NCBI GenBank assembly: GCA_937873245.1
Contig: CALMVY010000379.1
Location: 1 to 23,422 of the forward strand
DNA from: an uncultured Arthrobacter sp.
GTDB lineage: Bacteria; Actinomycetota; Actinomycetes; Actinomycetales; Micrococcaceae
Length of the DNA: 23,422 nt
Direction: 5' to 3'
The position numbers and the translations under genes were made by a program. The notes beneath the pieces were generated by a model, which worked only from the letters and a program-made list of their open reading frames with translations, was not told the origin of the DNA and made no database searches. Of the stretch, positions 1-5,832 are shown piece by piece (the first letter of the stretch is position 1; each line of letters begins with the position of its first letter).

Positions 1-51
1 GCCGCGGCCGCCGCGAAGGCCTGACACCGGAGGCGGGGCGCAGGCGATGAC

Positions 52-73
52 ACGACGCCCGTTCCGGCGTCGT
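52..73. terminator. Small hairpin near the window edge, possible terminator
   Basis: A perfect 8-bp inverted repeat (arms 52-59 ACGACGCC and 66-73 GGCGTCGT) with a 6-nt loop. No T-run follows, only CGTTAAC on the plus strand. It could end a gene lying left of the window or be a second stem behind the metNIQ terminator. No gene was seen in 1-139. Confidence 0.35.
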
Positions 74-81
74 CGTTAACA

Positions 82-113
82 CTTTGGGCACCCGCCGCGG
101 CGGGTGCCCAAAG
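82..113 (-). terminator. Hairpin terminator of the metNIQ operon
   Basis: A 32-nt perfect palindrome, CTTTGGGCACCCGC at 82-95 pairing with 100-113, lies 26 nt past the metQ stop on the minus strand. The T-tract after it is weak (TGTTAACG), as is common for GC-rich actinobacterial terminators. Position and perfect symmetry support termination. The octamer GTCGTTAA flanks it as a direct repeat (72-79 and 113-120). Confidence 0.7.
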
Positions 114-139
114 TCGTTAATCGGTTGTCCTACCGGGGA

Positions 140-982
140 CTAGAAAGCCACGGTCACGTCACCGTTGGGCCATTCCTTTTCGATGAAGGCCTTGACCTCG
201 GGGGAGTGCAGGAGCTCGTCGAGCTTCTTGATGCGCACATCGTCCTTGGAGTCCTCGCGCCAGGCCAGGAAGTTCGCGTAGGGGTTGTTCTCCACGGATT
301 CCACGGCGAGGGCGTCCTTGGTGCTCAGGCCGGCCTTGAGGATGAAGTTGCCGTTGATCAGGGCCAGGTCCACGGACGGGTCCTTGAGGTCGTTGATCAG
401 CAGTTCCGGCTGGTTTTCCGAGAACTTGAGCTTCTTCGGGTTCTGCTCGTCGCTCAGCGTCAGCACCGAGGAGTCATCCTTGATGTCCTTGACCAGGCCG
501 GCGACCTCGAGGACCTTGAGGGCACGGACCTGGTTGGACGGGTCATTCGTGATGGCCACCTTGGCGCCGTCCTGGATGTCCTGGATGTTCTGGACCTTCT
601 CGGAGAAGGCGGCGTAGGGCTCGATGTGGACGCCTTCGCCGTGGCCGAACTTGTAGCCCTTGGTGGTGACCTGGTCTTCGTACCAGGGGAGGTGCTGGTA
701 GTAGTTGGCGTCCAGGGAGCCGTCGCTCAACGCGGTGTTGGGCGTCTGGTAATCCTCGATTTCCTTGATATCCAGCTTCAGGCCGGCCTTGGGGGCAAGG
801 TCCTGGTTGATGAACTCGAGGATCTTCGCCTGCGGCACGGGGCTGGCGCCGACCGTGAGCGTGGCGGGGTTGGCCGGGTCCAGGGCAGTGACCTGGGCGC
901 TGGGGGTGGACGAACCACCGCAAGCCGTCAGCGCCAGGGCAGTGACAATGCCGGTGGCCAGGAGGGAGAGTGACTTACGCAT
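140..982 (-). CDS. metQ: MetQ, methionine ABC transporter substrate-binding lipoprotein
   Basis: A 280-aa solute-binding lipoprotein of the NlpA/MetQ family that captures methionine outside the membrane and delivers it to MetNI. The start chosen is the ATG at 982, not the upstream in-frame ATG at 1015: AAAGGAA at 991-997 sits 8 nt before it, and the protein then begins with a compact lipoprotein signal (MRKSLSLL, hydrophobic stretch, lipobox LTAC with Cys21). Family hallmarks follow: the NQDLAPKAGL region near residue 55, a YYQHLPWYED segment typical of MetQ ligand binding, and AITNDPSNQVRAL. It is the last gene of metN-metI-metQ, 164 nt after metI. The NlpA family also contains other amino-acid binders, but the MetNI context makes methionine the best call. 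Confidence 0.93.
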   Translation of the reverse strand: MRKSLSLLATGIVTALALTACGGSSTPSAQVTALDPANPATLTVGASPVPQAKILEFINQDLAPKAGLKLDIKEIEDYQTPNTALSDGSLDANYYQHLPWYEDQVTTKGYKFGHGEGVHIEPYAAFSEKVQNIQDIQDGAKVAITNDPSNQVRALKVLEVAGLVKDIKDDSSVLTLSDEQNPKKLKFSENQPELLINDLKDPSVDLALINGNFILKAGLSTKDALAVESVENNPYANFLAWREDSKDDVRIKKLDELLHSPEVKAFIEKEWPNGDVTVAF

Positions 983-1085
983 TGGATGCGTTCCTTTCGA
1001 AATAGCTGGATTCACGACGTCGGAGCCGTGGTCCGCGCAGATGCAGAGGGCGGCTACCCGCTGCAGGAGTGGTGGTGCAGGGAGC

Positions 1086-1116
1086 GGCAGGCCGGCCGGG
1101 GTTGGGCCGGGCTGCC
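1086..1116 (-). other. Imperfect hairpin between metI and metQ
   Basis: Arms 1086-1097 and 1105-1116 form a 12-bp stem with one mismatch around a 7-nt loop, in the metI-metQ gap (983-1146). It has no T-run, so it is more likely an mRNA-stabilising or processing stem than a full terminator. A role in raising MetQ relative to MetNI is an inference. The rest of the gap shows only the metQ ribosome-binding site. Confidence 0.35.
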
Positions 1117-1146
1117 GGTGTCAGGGGCCGCTGGAACCAGGTGGCG

Positions 1147-1818
1147 TCAGCGGTGGTCGAGGCCGCGGGAGATCCGCTCGCCCACCAGCTGGATGACCTG
1201 GACCAGGACGATGATCAGCACGATGGTAACGAGCATGACCGTGACGTCGAAGCGCTGGAAACCGTAGTTGTAGGCGAGCTTGCCGAGGCCGCCGCCGCCG
1301 ACCAGCCCGGCCATCGCGGAGTAGCCCACGAGGGTGACCACCGTGGTGGTGGCGGCCGCGACGAGGGCGGGCAGGGATTCGCGCAGCATCACCTTGTTGA
1401 TGACCTGCATTTTGGTCGATCCCATCACCTGGGCGGCGTCGATCTTGCCGTGGTGCACATCGCGCAGGCAGTTTTCCACCAGCCGGGCGAAGAACGGGAT
1501 GGTGCCGATCGAGAGGGACACCGAAGCCGCCACCGGACCGAGGCTGGTGCCGGTCAGGGCGCGGGCCAGCGGGATGAGGGCCACCATCAGGATGGCGAAG
1601 GGGATGGAACGGGTGATGTTGACGATCACGTCGCTGAGGATCCGGTTGGTGACCGGCATCGGCCGCAGGCCGCCCGGGGCGGACACGTGCAGGAACACGC
1701 CCAGCGGCAGGCCGATCAGCACGGTGAAGAAGGACGATATCCCCACCATCTGCAGGGTTTCGATGATGGCTTCGGGCAGCGCCTTGGCCAGGACGGGATT
1801 GCTGAAAATGTCGTTCAT
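1147..1818 (-). CDS. metI: MetI, methionine ABC transporter permease
   Basis: A 223-aa inner-membrane permease, the usual MetI length, with about five hydrophobic helices. The cytoplasmic coupling loop of the binding-protein-dependent permease family is visible as the segment containing DAAQVMGSTKMQVINKV, where the EAA-type loop docks onto MetN. The N terminus (MNDIFSNPVLAKALPEAIIETLQMV) matches MetI-type permeases. The ATG at 1816-1818 overlaps the metN stop in an ATGA, and a strong GGGAGGT at 1824-1830 sits 5 nt upstream inside the metN end, so translation is probably coupled. It imports methionine with MetN and MetQ. Confidence 0.94.
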   Translation of the reverse strand: MNDIFSNPVLAKALPEAIIETLQMVGISSFFTVLIGLPLGVFLHVSAPGGLRPMPVTNRILSDVIVNITRSIPFAILMVALIPLARALTGTSLGPVAASVSLSIGTIPFFARLVENCLRDVHHGKIDAAQVMGSTKMQVINKVMLRESLPALVAAATTTVVTLVGYSAMAGLVGGGGLGKLAYNYGFQRFDVTVMLVTIVLIIVLVQVIQLVGERISRGLDHR

Positions 1819-2891
1819 GAGTTACCTCCCTGTTCCCCGGTGGCGAGGACAGCGGCCGGAAGGGCGGCGCCGGCGGTGTAGGGGTCCTGGGCTGCGGCGG
1901 GGACCGAACGCTTCGCGCCGATGCCGCGCTCGTGCAGGTAGTTCAGCACGGCGTCAGCGTCGGCATTTTCCGCCAGCTGGACGCGCAGGTGGCCGAACTG
2001 CTGGCCGCCGAGGGTTTCGACGCTGCCGGCCAGGACATTGATGTCAATGTCGAAATGCCGGGCGACGCCGGTGAGGACGGGTTCCTTGGCGCTGTCGCCG
2101 GAGAACAGGATCTCCAGCACCGGTCCGCGCTGCAGGGCACCCGGCAGCGGTTCGGACGGCGGCAGCGGCAGCAGCGCCTTGGCGAGTTTGCTGTCCAGGT
2201 CACCCGCGACGTCCCGCAGGGCACCGTGTTCGACGATGCGGCCACGGGAGAGCAGGGACACGGATTCACAGACGCGCTTCACGACGTTCATCTCGTGCGT
2301 GATGATCAGCACGGTGAGCTGGAGGCGCTTGGTGAGGTCCTGGATGAGGTCCAGGATTTCGTCAGTTGTGGCCGGGTCGAGGGCCGAGGTGGGCTCGTCG
2401 CACAGGAGCACGTCCGGGTCGGACGCCAGGGCCCGTGCGATGCCGACACGCTGGCGCTGGCCGCCTGAGAGCTGCGAAGGGTAGGCATTCTCGAACCCTT
2501 CGAGGCCGACGAGCTTCAGGAGCTCGGCAACCCGGGTCCGGATCCGGTCCTTCGGGGTTTTCACGAGTTCCAGGGGATGCGCCACGTTGCCGGCCGCGGT
2601 CCGGGAGTCCATCAGGTTCGCGTGCTGGAAGACCATGCCGATGCGCCGCCGCGCTGCGCGGATCTCCGAGTCCTTGACGGAACTGAGCTCGGTGCCGTCG
2701 ATGCTGACGGAGCCCGACGTCGGACGGTCCAGCAGGGTCAAGCAGCGCACAAGGGTCGACTTTCCGGCACCCGAATGGCCAATGATGCCGTGGATGGAGC
2801 CCTTGGGCACCGAAAGAGTGACGCCGTCGAGGGCCACCACCTCTTTTTTGCCCTGCTGGTAGACCTTGCGAAGGTCGGTAACTGTGATCAT
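1815..2891 (-). CDS. metN: MetN, methionine ABC transporter ATP-binding protein
   Basis: A 358-aa ABC ATPase that powers methionine import. Walker A is GHSGAGKST (residues 38-46), the signature LSGGQRQRV starts at 141, Walker B CDEPTSALD is near 164-172, and the switch His is H199. The C-terminal part (about 260-335) looks like the NIL/ACT-like domain that binds methionine and inhibits transport in MetN proteins; the phrase GQQFGHLRVQL belongs to it. The ATG at 2891 has AAGGGA 3 nt upstream. It is the first gene of the operon and overlaps metI by 4 nt. Confidence 0.95.
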   Translation of the reverse strand: MITVTDLRKVYQQGKKEVVALDGVTLSVPKGSIHGIIGHSGAGKSTLVRCLTLLDRPTSGSVSIDGTELSSVKDSEIRAARRRIGMVFQHANLMDSRTAAGNVAHPLELVKTPKDRIRTRVAELLKLVGLEGFENAYPSQLSGGQRQRVGIARALASDPDVLLCDEPTSALDPATTDEILDLIQDLTKRLQLTVLIITHEMNVVKRVCESVSLLSRGRIVEHGALRDVAGDLDSKLAKALLPLPPSEPLPGALQRGPVLEILFSGDSAKEPVLTGVARHFDIDINVLAGSVETLGGQQFGHLRVQLAENADADAVLNYLHERGIGAKRSVPAAAQDPYTAGAALPAAVLATGEQGGNS

Positions 2892-2894
2892 CTA

Positions 2895-2957
2895 TCCCTT
2901 GGCGGTTTGGGTTGGGCGCGGCATAACACACGCCAGGTTCTGAACTAAATTATGTCA
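2895..2957 (-). promoter_or_regulatory. Candidate metNIQ promoter and leader
   Basis: On the minus strand an extended -10-like TGACATAAT lies at 2949-2957, about 58 nt before the metN ATG, with AAGGGA (2895-2900) as ribosome-binding site. The -35 is poor (TGGATG about 17 nt upstream). The -10 is embedded in an imperfect palindrome, TGA...TCA at 2941-2957 (13 of 17 positions symmetric), which could be an operator. The leader is too short for a SAM riboswitch. Confidence 0.4.
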
Positions 2958-3195
2958 GGGGTGCAATTTGGCATCCACTTGCGCATAAAGTTCGTCATAA
3001 AGAGGTAAAAGATGCTAAAAATTCAGGAAATTGTCCGGGTGTCCGGGCGGTGCAGTCCTGGGTCTCCGGTCCACGGAATCCCTGCCGGGGGTTTCGGGGC
3101 ATGACGGCGCGGGCGGGGGCTGTGATTTCCGTCCCAACGGCTTGCGCGGCGGCCGGCGTCGCGTCCGGAAGTAACCGTCCGGCGGGTAGTCCCCG
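2958..3195. other. Intergenic stretch between the exonuclease and metN
   Basis: Of the 304-nt gap 2892-3195, the metN-proximal part (about 2940-3030) is clearly AT-richer than its surroundings and contains a direct repeat of ACTTTATG-like sequence upstream of the candidate promoter. The part next to the exonuclease stop (3030-3195) is GC-rich, and I see no convincing gene, terminator or RNA in it. Confidence 0.5.
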
Positions 3196-3906
3196 CTAGA
3201 ATTCGCCGCGGCTGGCGTCCTCGGGCGGCAGCACCGGCCAGTCCCCCTCGATGACGGCGGCGGGCTTGGTTTTGCGCAGGTAGCTCTGGAAATCCGACGC
3301 CTGCGCAGAGGCCCATTCGACCTGGAGCTGGTGCAGGTGGCTGGCGGGCATCCGCAGCTTGGGGAACTTCCCGGCCATGGCGTCGAGCATACGCAGGGTG
3401 GCCAGGGCGTCCGCCGCAGACGTGTGCGCGTTGTCCAGGTTCACCCCGTACTCCTCGCACAGGGCGGTGAGGGTGCGCTTACCCTTGCGGTAGCGGTCCA
3501 CCTGTTTGTTCATGATGTAGGGATCCAACACAGGGAAACGGCTCAGCTGCGGCACACCGTAGCGGGCCGATTCGGCGGCGAGCACGGTGAAGTCGTAGCT
3601 GGCGTTGAAGGCGATGACCGGCACCCCGGTGTCGAAGAGTTCCTGGAGTACCGCGGCGACCTCCCGCGTCACTTCTGCCGCGGGGCGTCCCTCGCTGCGG
3701 GCGCGCTCGGTGGTGACGCCATGGATGTCACTGGCCTCCGTCGGGATCTCCACCCCCGGATCGGCGAGCCATTCGTGCTCCTTGATGATGCCGCCTGCGG
3801 CGTCAACCACGGTGATGGACGCGGTCACGATCCGCGCCGCGCGTGAGTTCCGCCCGGTGGTTTCAAGGTCAAAGGCTGCGCGGGGGAGGGTGTTCCAAGT
3901 GCTCAT
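3196..3906 (-). CDS. DnaQ-like DEDDh 3'-5' exonuclease
   Basis: A 236-aa protein of the RNase T/DnaQ exonuclease superfamily, which removes nucleotides from 3' ends using two metal ions. All five active-site positions of the DEDDh type can be placed: D13 and E15 in FDLETT, D105 in NASYDF, H161 and D166 in HTSAADA. The length suits a stand-alone exonuclease rather than a polymerase III subunit, and no BRCT or GIY-YIG domain is attached. Its ATG is preceded by TAGCGT and exactly 6 nt with no good Shine-Dalgarno, suggesting a leaderless mRNA. It is divergent from the ATL-adnAB genes, so a repair or proofreading role is plausible; the substrate (DNA or RNA) cannot be read from sequence. Confidence 0.9.
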   Translation of the reverse strand: MSTWNTLPRAAFDLETTGRNSRAARIVTASITVVDAAGGIIKEHEWLADPGVEIPTEASDIHGVTTERARSEGRPAAEVTREVAAVLQELFDTGVPVIAFNASYDFTVLAAESARYGVPQLSRFPVLDPYIMNKQVDRYRKGKRTLTALCEEYGVNLDNAHTSAADALATLRMLDAMAGKFPKLRMPASHLHQLQVEWASAQASDFQSYLRKTKPAAVIEGDWPVLPPEDASRGEF

Positions 3907-3912
3907 GCTTCA

Positions 3913-3918
3913 ACGCTA
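3913..3918 (-). promoter_or_regulatory. Putative -10 of a leaderless exonuclease transcript
   Basis: TAGCGT on the minus strand, followed by 6 nt (TGAAGC) and the ATG. This is the TANNNT-6 nt-start geometry expected when transcription begins at the start codon. No clear -35 was found. Confidence 0.5.
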
Positions 3919-4045
3919 CCTGCTGCCCCCGACAGTAATGCGCCGCCACCCCGTGCCCCGCACGGCGTCACATGACGTGCTCCCGAAGCGTCCGAACCGG
4001 GCCGAAGCAGACCTGTCGGGCGGGCTGGCGGCGTCCTCCGGACGC

Positions 4046-4051
4046 TAGGCT
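4046..4051 (+). promoter_or_regulatory. Putative -10 of a leaderless ATL-adnAB transcript
   Basis: TAGGCT followed by 6 nt (GGTGTT) and the ATG at 4058. No Shine-Dalgarno is present, so a leaderless start is likely. It would be the promoter for the overlapping ATL-adnA-adnB genes. The rest of the 151-nt divergent gap (3907-4057) shows nothing else recognisable. Confidence 0.5.
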
Positions 4052-4057
4052 GGTGTT

Positions 4058-4474
4058 ATGCGGATGGAGTATGTGGAGGCGGTGCTGGAAGTAGTGGCAT
4101 TGATCCCCGCAGGCACCGCGGTGGCGTACGGCGACGTCGCCGAGCTCCTCGGTTCCGGCGGTCCGCGTCAGATCGGTTCCGTCATGAGCCACCACGGCAG
4201 TTCCGTGCCCTGGTGGCGGGTCCTCAAAGCCAGCGGAGAGGCGCCCCCGGGGCACGAGGGCGAGGCCCTTGCACTGTACCTCCAGGAAGGAACCCCGCTG
4301 CTGGGCAGCTACGCCGAGTACCTCCGCACCGGCGAGGGACGCTGGCGCGTGGACCTGATGGCCGCCCGCTGGGCACCGGGCGATGGTGAGTTCGACCGGA
4401 TCGACGCGGTTGCCGAGCGGCTGGAGCGCTCCTTGCATAAACTGTCGGCCCCCGATGATGAAATGACTGTGTGA
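4058..4474 (+). CDS. Alkyltransferase-like (ATL) DNA-binding protein, MGMT family
   Basis: A 138-aa protein made only of the winged-helix DNA-binding domain of the O6-alkylguanine-DNA alkyltransferase family. In active enzymes the motif is PCHRV with the alkyl-accepting Cys; here it is PWWRV (P51-V55), so the acceptor is Trp52 and direct repair is not possible. Such ATL proteins bind O6-alkylguanine and flag it for nucleotide excision repair. The preceding GPRQIGSVM (helix-turn-helix with the Arg finger region) fits DNA binding. Its TGA overlaps the adnA GTG in GTGA, tying it translationally to the break-resection nuclease. A second in-frame ATG lies two codons later (4064), but the -10 spacing favours 4058. 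Confidence 0.88.
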   Translation: MRMEYVEAVLEVVALIPAGTAVAYGDVAELLGSGGPRQIGSVMSHHGSSVPWWRVLKASGEAPPGHEGEALALYLQEGTPLLGSYAEYLRTGEGRWRVDLMAARWAPGDGEFDRIDAVAERLERSLHKLSAPDDEMTV

Positions 4475-5832
4475 GCATCCCCCGCCTGAACCCTGAGTCC
4501 GCCCCGCCCACATCAACACAGCCCACATCAACACAGCCCGCATCAACACAGCCCGCATCAACGCAGCCCACGGATATACGACCGACGTCGAGCGCGCCCG
4601 CCAAGGGCGGGCAGCGTCCTGCCCGTTCCGGCACCTCCGGCACCTCAGGTTCAGCGTTGCGCCTTCTGCCGCCGCGCAAGCTGCACAGTGCGGTGCCCGT
4701 GCTGTCGGCGGACCAGCTCGCCGCCGTCGACGTACCGCACGGCTCCGGTCCCGTCCTGATCCCCGGTGCGCCGGGGACCGGCAAATCGACGGTGCTCGTG
4801 GCAGCTGCCGTCCGGCGCGCGCAGCGGGACGGCCTTGACCCGGAACGGATGCTCATCCTCGCCCCCGGACGCCTTGCCGCCGATTCGCTCCGGGACCGCT
4901 TCACCGCGCGGCTGGACCGCAGCTTGAGTACGACGCCGGCCCGCACCTGGGCGTCCTACGCCTTCGACCTGATCCGGCGGGCCAAGGCGGAAGGAATCCT
5001 GCCGCTGCCGCGCCCGCCGAAACTCCTGTCCGGCCCGGAGCAGGACCTGATCATCAAGGAACTGCTCGAAGGGCACGCGCAGCCCGGACTTGAGCTGCCC
5101 TGGCCGGAGGATCTGGGCGCGGCCCTGCAGACCCGAGGCTTCCGGCAGGAGGTCCGCCAGCTCTTTGACCGGATCATCGAATCCGGGCGGAGCGCCGGGG
5201 ACCTCGTGGTCCTCGCCCAGCGCTGCCACCGGCCGGACTGGGTGGCCGCGGCAGCCCTGTACGCCGAGTACCGCGACGTGCTCGACCTGCGTATGCCCGA
5301 ATCCTTTGACCCGGCCGGCATCATCACTGCCGCACGCCAGATCTTCCAGGACGAGCCAGACTTCCTGGCCGCCGAGCGCGACAGGCTTCAGCTGGTCCTG
5401 GTGGACGACATGCAGGAAGCCAACCCTGCCGTGTTCGAGCTGCTGGCGGATATCGCCGCGGGCAAGGACGTCCTCATCACCTCGTCGCCGGACACCGTGG
5501 TCCAGGGTTTCCGCGGCGCGCGCCCGGACCTCGTGGCGGAGCTTCCCCGGTTGCTCGCCCCCGCGGGCGGCTCCGTCCTCGAACGGCCGCTCTGGACCGC
5601 GCACCGGCACACACCGGCCGTCGCGGACGCCTGGCTCTCCGTGGCCGGACGGATCTCCCGCCGCGCCGGCGGGCAGTCCGCGCGGCGGCTCGAACAGCCC
5701 CAGGCGCCGGCAGAGCAGCAGGCACAGCAACCCGCCGGGCCTGCACAGACCGGCGCGCGCCCAGGCGGCGGCCCCGCCAGCGGCACGGTGGAGGCGCACC
5801 TGCTGCCGTCACCGGTGCACGAACTGCGCTAG
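4471..5832 (+). CDS. adnA: AdnA N-terminal part: motor domain motifs I-III
   Basis: This 453-aa open frame begins at a GTG overlapping the ATL stop, with no Shine-Dalgarno of its own, so translation is probably coupled. Residues 1-70 are low-complexity, including four copies of a PTSTQ/PASTQ unit. The SF1 helicase fold starts with DQLAAVD (Q-motif region) and Walker A GAPGTGKST (99-107). Walker B is VDDMQE (311-316), not the usual DEFQD; paired Asp here is what I recall for the AdnA subunit. A further motif around SSPDTVVQGFRGA follows. The end (about 400-445) is a Q/P/A-rich linker. Alone the product would lack motifs IV-VI and the nuclease, so it should not be an active helicase. AdnA pairs with AdnB in double-strand-break end resection. 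Confidence 0.8.
   Translation: MSIPRLNPESAPPTSTQPTSTQPASTQPASTQPTDIRPTSSAPAKGGQRPARSGTSGTSGSALRLLPPRKLHSAVPVLSADQLAAVDVPHGSGPVLIPGAPGTGKSTVLVAAAVRRAQRDGLDPERMLILAPGRLAADSLRDRFTARLDRSLSTTPARTWASYAFDLIRRAKAEGILPLPRPPKLLSGPEQDLIIKELLEGHAQPGLELPWPEDLGAALQTRGFRQEVRQLFDRIIESGRSAGDLVVLAQRCHRPDWVAAAALYAEYRDVLDLRMPESFDPAGIITAARQIFQDEPDFLAAERDRLQLVLVDDMQEANPAVFELLADIAAGKDVLITSSPDTVVQGFRGARPDLVAELPRLLAPAGGSVLERPLWTAHRHTPAVADAWLSVAGRISRRAGGQSARRLEQPQAPAEQQAQQPAGPAQTGARPGGGPASGTVEAHLLPSPVHELR
4507..4566 (+). repeat. 15-bp tandem repeat, 4 copies, in the adnA 5' end
   Basis: Four adjacent 15-bp units CC(C)(A/G)CATCAACACAG at 4507, 4522, 4537 and 4552; copies 1 and 2 are identical, 3 and 4 differ by one or two bases. 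They encode (PTSTQ)2(PASTQ)2. Unit length is a multiple of three, so copy-number change keeps the frame. The segment is far less GC-rich than the rest of the gene. Confidence 0.95.
5830..5832 (+). other. In-frame amber stop inside adnA
   Basis: CGC TAG GTG: the TAG sits directly before a GTG in the same frame. One-base precursors include CAG (Gln), TGG (Trp) and TAC or TAT (Tyr); the sequence alone cannot say which. There is no Shine-Dalgarno before the GTG, and TAG-G is not a known readthrough context. Confidence 0.9.

Noticed and set aside
72..120. GTCGTTAA direct repeats as an insertion target-site duplication
   Set aside because: They flank only a 32-nt palindrome that works as a terminator; no element lies between them.
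2892..2957. SAM riboswitch upstream of metN
   Set aside because: The leader between the candidate -10 and the ATG is about 55 nt, too short for SAM-I or SAM-IV, and no matching core stems were seen.
4507..4566. CRISPR-like array
   Set aside because: The repeats are directly adjacent without spacers and lie in a reading frame; they are a coding tandem repeat.
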